Assembly (NCBI GenBank): GCA_963971225.1 | Contig: OZ020267.1 | Location: 2,604,001-2,668,000 of the forward strand | Length of the DNA stretch: 64,000 nucleotides | Direction: 5' to 3' | Source: Melieria omissa | Taxonomy: Eukaryota; Arthropoda; Insecta; Diptera; Ulidiidae | Part shown: piece by piece, positions 59,001-64,000 of the stretch | How the letters are laid out: each line of letters starts with the position of its first letter | Numbering within the stretch: position 1 is the first letter of the stretch | Position numbers and translations under genes: made by a program | Notes under the pieces: generated by a model | Database searches by the model: none | What the model saw: the letters and a program-made list of their open reading frames with translations, nothing else | What the model was told of the DNA's origin: nothing

Positions 59001-59229
59001 TGAGTTCGAAAGGCAAATCCTTCGACTTTTACTAATCGTTTTTAATAGCTTTTCAAAGTGTTGAAACACAGTGATTGATTTTGTTCGACAGTTCAGTTGA
59101 CATTTTTGACATCGACGAGACAAAACTTTGCTTACGACAGATTTGGAAAAATTTTAAAATTTCCATGAACAATGTTTCATTGTTAGTAGGCGAAATCAAA
59201 CTTTACATACGGGAATTTTTGAAATATTT
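56001..59229. other. Non-coding stretch, no gene recognised
   Basis: GT runs (56089-56110, 56515-56533) and many CAA/GTT runs (56757-56772, 56865-56895, 57009-57032, 57350-57364). A 186-codon minus frame at 56411-56971 consists of Leu/Val/His runs. At 58403-58759 a 118-codon minus frame is less simple in composition but has no motif I recognise. Confidence 0.45.
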
Positions 59230-60020
59230 TAAACTTTTCATAGACATTGTTTAAAACTTCATTGTTTGTTTCAATGTTGTTTTTGTTGTACATACCTTAT
59301 GAGGCTAAATATTGTCTACTTTAAACATCCTCGATATACCTCAAATATTGTCTACACATGGTTTTTACATGCTATAAATATTTTCTACATAACTCAATAT
59401 TGTCTAATTGTGTCAACTATTGTAAACATACTCCAGACATTGTTTGCAAATAATATCTACATACTTTAAGCATTGTCTACATATGTTACATATTGTCTAC
59501 ATGCTTTAAATGTTGTCTACATTTGTCAGATGTTGTCATAAAGCATGAACATAATTAGAAAATACTGTCTACATACTTTAAGCATTGTCTTCATATGATA
59601 CATATTGTCTACATGCTTTAAATATTGTCTACAAATATCAGACATTGTCTAATTGCGTGAACTTATTTTTAGCAAATATTATCGACATACTTTAAACATT
59701 GTCTACATATGTTAACTATTGTCTACATGCTCTAAATGTTGTCTACATTTGTCAGATGTTGTCTTAAAGCGTGAACATAATTAGCAAATATTATCTACAT
59801 ACTTTAAACATTGTTTACATATGTGCCATATTGTCTACATGCTATAAATATTGTCTACAAATATCAGACATTGTCTAATTACGTGAACATATTTGTAGGA
59901 AATATTATCTACATACTTTGAACATTGTCTACATATGTTAAATATTGTCTACATATGACAAATATAATTTACGTTTCACATACTTCAAATATTATCTACA
60001 AATATCGTCAAATATTGTCA
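59230..60020 (+). repeat. Higher-order tandem repeat (about 21, 113 and 226 bp)
   Basis: The basic unit is about 20-23 bp of the form AWATTGTCTACATRYKTTAA. Five or so units form a 111- or 115-bp subunit, of two kinds: one with ACATTTGTCAGATGTTGTC and one with ACAAATATCAGACATTGTC. The first kind starts at 59522 and 59748, the second at 59633 and 59859, so both repeat at exactly 226 bp. Two nearly complete higher-order units are present, flanked by less ordered monomers. No coding potential. Confidence 0.9.
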
Positions 60021-60339
60021 AAAATAAGCCAGAAGTTGGTTGTAGATGGGGTCAACTGAGACTATTACAGATATAGAGTTGGATTTTTTTAGCCTATAAA
60101 TGGTTATACAGTCACAGATATGAACACTTTATCTACATACAAATTGTTTGCAAGCTTAGCTGAACTTTTCGATTTTTTTTAATTCAAATGTTTTAAATTC
60201 AAAACAGTGGCTGCTTTTTCGAGTTTGATGCCATTTGACTATCATCAGATGCTCAAGAAACATGGGGGACACTCGCAATGCATTGCTGTTGGTACTCACA
60301 AATCTGGCAACACTGGTCCAATTATATCAAACGAACACA
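60021..60339. other. Short non-coding spacer
   Basis: No gene. It contains CTGGCAACACTGG (about 60305-60317), which resembles one end of the 14028-14415 element. Confidence 0.4.
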
Positions 60340-60571
60340 TGTCTTTTGACTTTTTTAAAATTCAATGAGCAACATTCACATTTTTTTTTATCTTATATAA
60401 GCTGAATTGAAATTCGAACCCACGTGTGAAGGCCGTTCAATGTAATGTGATCACCAATTTTTACTAAGGCCAATAGACTTGGAAAGGACCTTTTTCAAAA
60501 TCCAATGGGCAACATTCAAAATCTTGTACTTTTTTCTATCTCATGTTAGCTGAATTGAGATTCGAACCCAC
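60340..60571 (-). repeat. Two direct copies of a tRNA-like repeat, 140 bp apart
   Basis: TCAATGAGCAACATTCA at 60362 and CCAATGGGCAACATTCA at 60502 begin matching blocks that continue through GCTGAATTGARATTCGAACCCAC. On the minus strand each block starts GTGGGTTCGAAT, a pol III B-box. The copy read from about 60462 down to 60420 also has TTGGTGATCACATT and TTCACACG, resembling the D- and anticodon arms of a valine tRNA. Probably a diverged tRNA-derived SINE, duplicated. Confidence 0.55.
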
Positions 60572-61995
60572 TAAAGTCTTCTCCCCCCTTGTCGTTGCAT
60601 GGTGCAACTCACAAACTGTCAAATATGAATTGTCCAATATTTTTGATATTTCTGCCAAAACCACACCAACAGCTGAGCGGGCACAATGCGTAGCGGAATG
60701 CGCCAAATGGACCGTAAAACCTGACCAATGCCGCCGCAGGAGCAAAGCCCAAAATCACGAACGCTTTTTGGCTGCCGGGCTGCATTGTGTCGCGGCAAAC
60801 GATGCGGCTGCGCATTTTCCCAAAATTTTCCACACAACCAAAGCACACATGCAAACAAACTTTCATATTTTTATTGTGTTTGTGTGTGCGTGTCATCGCG
60901 GGATCAATTGCGAAATTCGCGAATGTTTGATTAAGTGCGCGTCGCTCACAGTCGATGTGACCGTTTCGCTGCCCTTTGATTGTGCGTTTTTGTTCTCAAT
61001 GAAACGTCAAGTGATGGCGCGGCGCGGCGCTGCGCGTCGAACGTTAAATGCGCAACTTTTGGCCATTATTGGTGCAGCCGCAGTACTCGTATGTGTGTGT
61101 GTGTGAAATACGTACTGCTGCGATGCTTTCACATTCAATGCCAATTTGCTGGCATTCACAGGTGGCAGCAGCGTCAAAGTGCATTTGGGGCATTTCAATT
61201 ATTTTCCATTTTCATGCGTTTGCACGCTGCATTCACGCAGTTCGACGCACAACTCTGTGACAGCGCGCATGTTGCGTGACAATCGGAAGTGGATGAGAAG
61301 TGAATGTTTTTTGGCGAAGCAGCGTTTTAGTTGCGCTTCCAACGCGACCTTAACGCAATGCCAAATTGTTGTAGCGACAAAATTAATCCAAATTTTTTTG
61401 CTGTTGAACTTCACTTTCAATTAAAGTTACCTTTATATATTTTTGTGATATTTGTATACAAAATATTTTGTTGCGCTTTTAACGAAGCACTTTGCATTGC
61501 AACTTTCAGGTTTTTCATTCAACGATTAATTTATTTAATCTTTTTTAATCATTTTTTTAAACATTGCAACAAACATGGCCACCGATATTGCTGGCGCGAT
61601 AACGATTGTCAGTTCGCCAACTATCAGCTGTCAAGTCGTGGATAATGAACGAATTGGCTGCATTTCACAAAAGCACTGCAGCGCTCAACATACAACAACA
61701 CAACAAAAAAAATAAATGCACACTAAAGCAATTCCAAAGTATTATATTTTGAGTGCCTTGTGATTTCGTGATTAAAAAATACCAGTTAAGGCTTTTTCCA
61801 GATTTTATTTTATGCACTTTTTAAGCTGATTATTTTAAAAGTTTCAAATTTTTTATAAACTTTTTTTGTTAAGAATAGAGGTAAATAAAAGAATGAAGTC
61901 TTAAGAATTTTTTTATATAATTATCATGAAATAGATATAAACAAAACAGTTTTTTTGGTGTTTTATAGCATCTCAAATAAACTAAAAAATATTTC
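60572..61995. other. Non-coding stretch, no gene recognised
   Basis: A 187-codon plus frame at 60543-61106 starts inside the tRNA-like repeat, overlaps minus-strand frames and has no domain, so it is not called. A GT run lies at 61091-61105. The end is AT-rich. Confidence 0.45.
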
Positions 61996-62192
61996 ATAAA
62001 ATAAAATAAAATAAAATAAAATAAAATAAAATAAAATAAAATAAAATAAAATAAAATAAAATAAAATAAAATAAAATAAAATAAAATAAAATAAAGTAAA
62101 ATAAAATAAAATAAAATAAAATAAAATAAAATAAAATAAAATAAAATAAAATAAAATAAAATAAAATAAAATAAAATAAAATAATATAACAT
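61996..62192 (-). repeat. (TTTTA)n pentanucleotide array, opposite strand
   Basis: About 195 bp of TAAAA repeats on the plus strand (TTTTA on the minus strand), with one variant near 62095 (AAAGT). Length and purity match the arrays at 7398 and 53680. Confidence 0.95.
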
Positions 62193-64000
62193 AAAAAAAT
62201 GCTGATATATGCATATTACTAACCCGACATATATACACACAGGTTATTTCGACAACCACTTGATGGCCTCACTCTGTACATGTGTCTGACAAACCCACTC
62301 CCAGGACCACAGCACGTTGAACTACTGTACTAATTATTCCGCTGCTATACCACCTTTCTGTTCGTTGAATCTGCCCGAACTGCAAGAAAATCTTAGTAGA
62401 TTAAAGATTTCTAAGAACAAAGGGAAAGAGAAAAGAAGAATCGGATGCAAGAGAACTCGACGCAAACACAAATGTTTCGCCTTTTCATTGTACCTCCACA
62501 AGGCTGACAGAGATCACTGTTCCCTATGCGTGTCCTTTCTTTATAATCCGTAATCTTTATAATCCGTAAACATCCAGAGTCCTTTCTGTCTAGTGACCAA
62601 TTAAAAATTAGATCTTCTGTAGATTATTACAAACAGTTCAATTGGCTCATTTTGGCAATCGTTTCAAACCACAAAGCAACAACCCAAATTTACCCAAATC
62701 ACTCACATTTTTAGAAGACATAAAATTTGTACCGTTTATGTATGTATGTGTGTGTGAGTGAGAAGATAAGCCGGCTACTTATGGCGCATTCAAGTTCTCG
62801 TAGCAGTCGTGTGTTCCGCTGAAGTAACTAATTGCACTCGCGTCCATCCAATGTTACTCATACGCCACGTAGACCAGCAAAAACGATACAAATAATTGCG
62901 AATTTGCTGATTTTCGTGCTGCATGCAAAGTAAAAACTACATCATTTTCTAGTGCCACTTTTCCACCGAAACGATTTTTACATGACCCCCTTTCAAAAAT
63001 TTTAATCCGCAAAAATCAAGTCCGACTCCGTTTGTGTAATACAATAACAAACCATGTGCACAGTTAAATTCACTTTAAATGCGATTCGCCGAAGGGCCGA
63101 CACTCGCGATAAGCGCTCCACATTACCTTATCGCGCATGCAAACGTCAGAACGTCACTTGGCCAAAGCGAAATTGCACCGCAACCTTTCGGCTTTGTGAC
63201 CCGTTTTGCAATTTCTGCCAGCTGCGAGTGTGTGTGTGTACGCAATAAACAAAGCGGCCATTCACTTACAATGCAATACTTCAGCCCTCAGCGCACAACT
63301 TTCATATTTTTATGCTCATTGTGTGCATAATTTTCCATACTTTTTTTCGAATTAATAATTTTTTTCATCGACGCCTTTTTCCGAGTGAAGCCCCGCTCCA
63401 TTCATTCACGGCGCACCCAACTGTTTTGCACTGCCATTGTATGCTTCTGTATCTGTGTTACGGTTATTGTTGTTTTTGTTTTTTTATATTTATATATTTT
63501 TATTTGTTTTGTTTTATTTGTTGCGCTTTTCTTCTTTTTGAAGAGGTCATAAAAACATTTTCGTATTAACGCAGAAATCTCGTTCGCGGTATGTCTGTGT
63601 GTGTGTGTGTGTGTGCGAATTGCTTTTTCGCTGCTTTTATTGAATTTGGCCCCCACCCCCTGTGCACCGTTGTGCCAGTGTGTTGCTGCCGTTCCCGGTG
63701 TATTTACATGCGTTATGATTGTTATTGCCGCGAGCATGTGGCCCGAGCGCGCTGCGCGTATTATTATGTTGCATGCCACGGCTGCAGCCCAAACAACAGC
63801 AACAACAACACGCCGTTATTGTCGTTTGTGCAGCATGCGGCAGCCGCCACTGTAATCGCATTGATGCGATGTGCGCGCGCCATGTGTGGCGCCCATTCGC
63901 TCATTTCGCTAACATACAATTCACACACACACACACACACACACACGCACTCGCCACATTCATATTTCGTTGGCAGCGCGTATTTTATTGTGTTTCCACT
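62193..64000. other. Non-coding stretch, no gene recognised
   Basis: Short frames only. GT run at 63596-63615 and a CA run at 63922-63946. No promoter, splice pair or RNA gene identified before the window ends. Confidence 0.45.

Noticed and set aside
60543..61106. 187-codon plus-strand frame
   Set aside because: Begins inside a tRNA-like repeat and ends in a GT run, with no domain.

Overview
The window reads as gene-poor nuclear DNA from a higher (brachyceran) fly. A tephritid-like fruit fly is my best guess, but the genus cannot be fixed from sequence alone. The signs are an AT-rich background, hundreds of short (CAA)n/(GTT)n and (CA)n/(GT)n runs, mariner and other Tc1/mariner-superfamily remnants, and RNase-H-bearing LINE fragments whose 3' ends match a tRNA-derived SINE tail ending in AACCT repeats. 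No bacterial operon, rRNA gene, CRISPR array or intact cellular protein-coding gene is visible. The only clearly protein-derived segments are broken transposon genes. Most of the 64 kb is probably intergenic or the inside of one or more very long introns.

Layout. 1-7.4 kb: a LINE RNase H scrap next to an internally deleted mariner (1914-2665), a pair of diverged direct repeats (3083-3390), a 5'-truncated LINE with the end of its RNase H domain (3796-4620), and a small hAT-like MITE (5995-6126). 7.4-16 kb: a (TTTTA)n array, two copies of a piggyBac-like TTAA element in opposite orientation (9493-9876 and 10990-11513), a hAT-like MITE (13270-13431), a palindromic-ended element (14028-14415), and a GC-richer CAG/CAA zone leading to a TATA-box candidate promoter at 16267. 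16.3-23.3 kb: a possible 5'UTR, a 142-bp tandem satellite (17330-18720), a perfect 29-bp hairpin (22114-22177) and a 625-bp TIR element (22598-23222). 26.6-27.0 kb: a full-length tRNA-derived SINE with target-site duplication. 29-37.9 kb: a second hairpin, a LINE/SINE-type 3' end, a ~133-bp tandem repeat (33230-34400) and a decayed DUF4817-type transposase (37123-37880). 40-48.4 kb: a tandem-duplicated tRNA-like repeat, a pogo-like MITE, a T-rich repeat with a conserved core, and the third piggyBac-like copy (47926-48444). 48.5-64 kb: a stop-poor GC-richer stretch, a candidate 52-bp intron and 53-bp exon (51237-51341), two more (TTTTA)n arrays, and a higher-order tandem repeat (59230-60020).

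What works together: the SINE tail matches the 3' end of the LINE fragment in the same window, which suggests a SINE/LINE partnership. The three TTAA elements form one family that must have been moved by a transposase encoded elsewhere. The two candidate transcription signals (16.3 kb and 51.2 kb) are the only hints of a host gene, and neither has a confirmed coding product. All boundaries come from reading the sequence by eye. No database search, alignment or fold was run.
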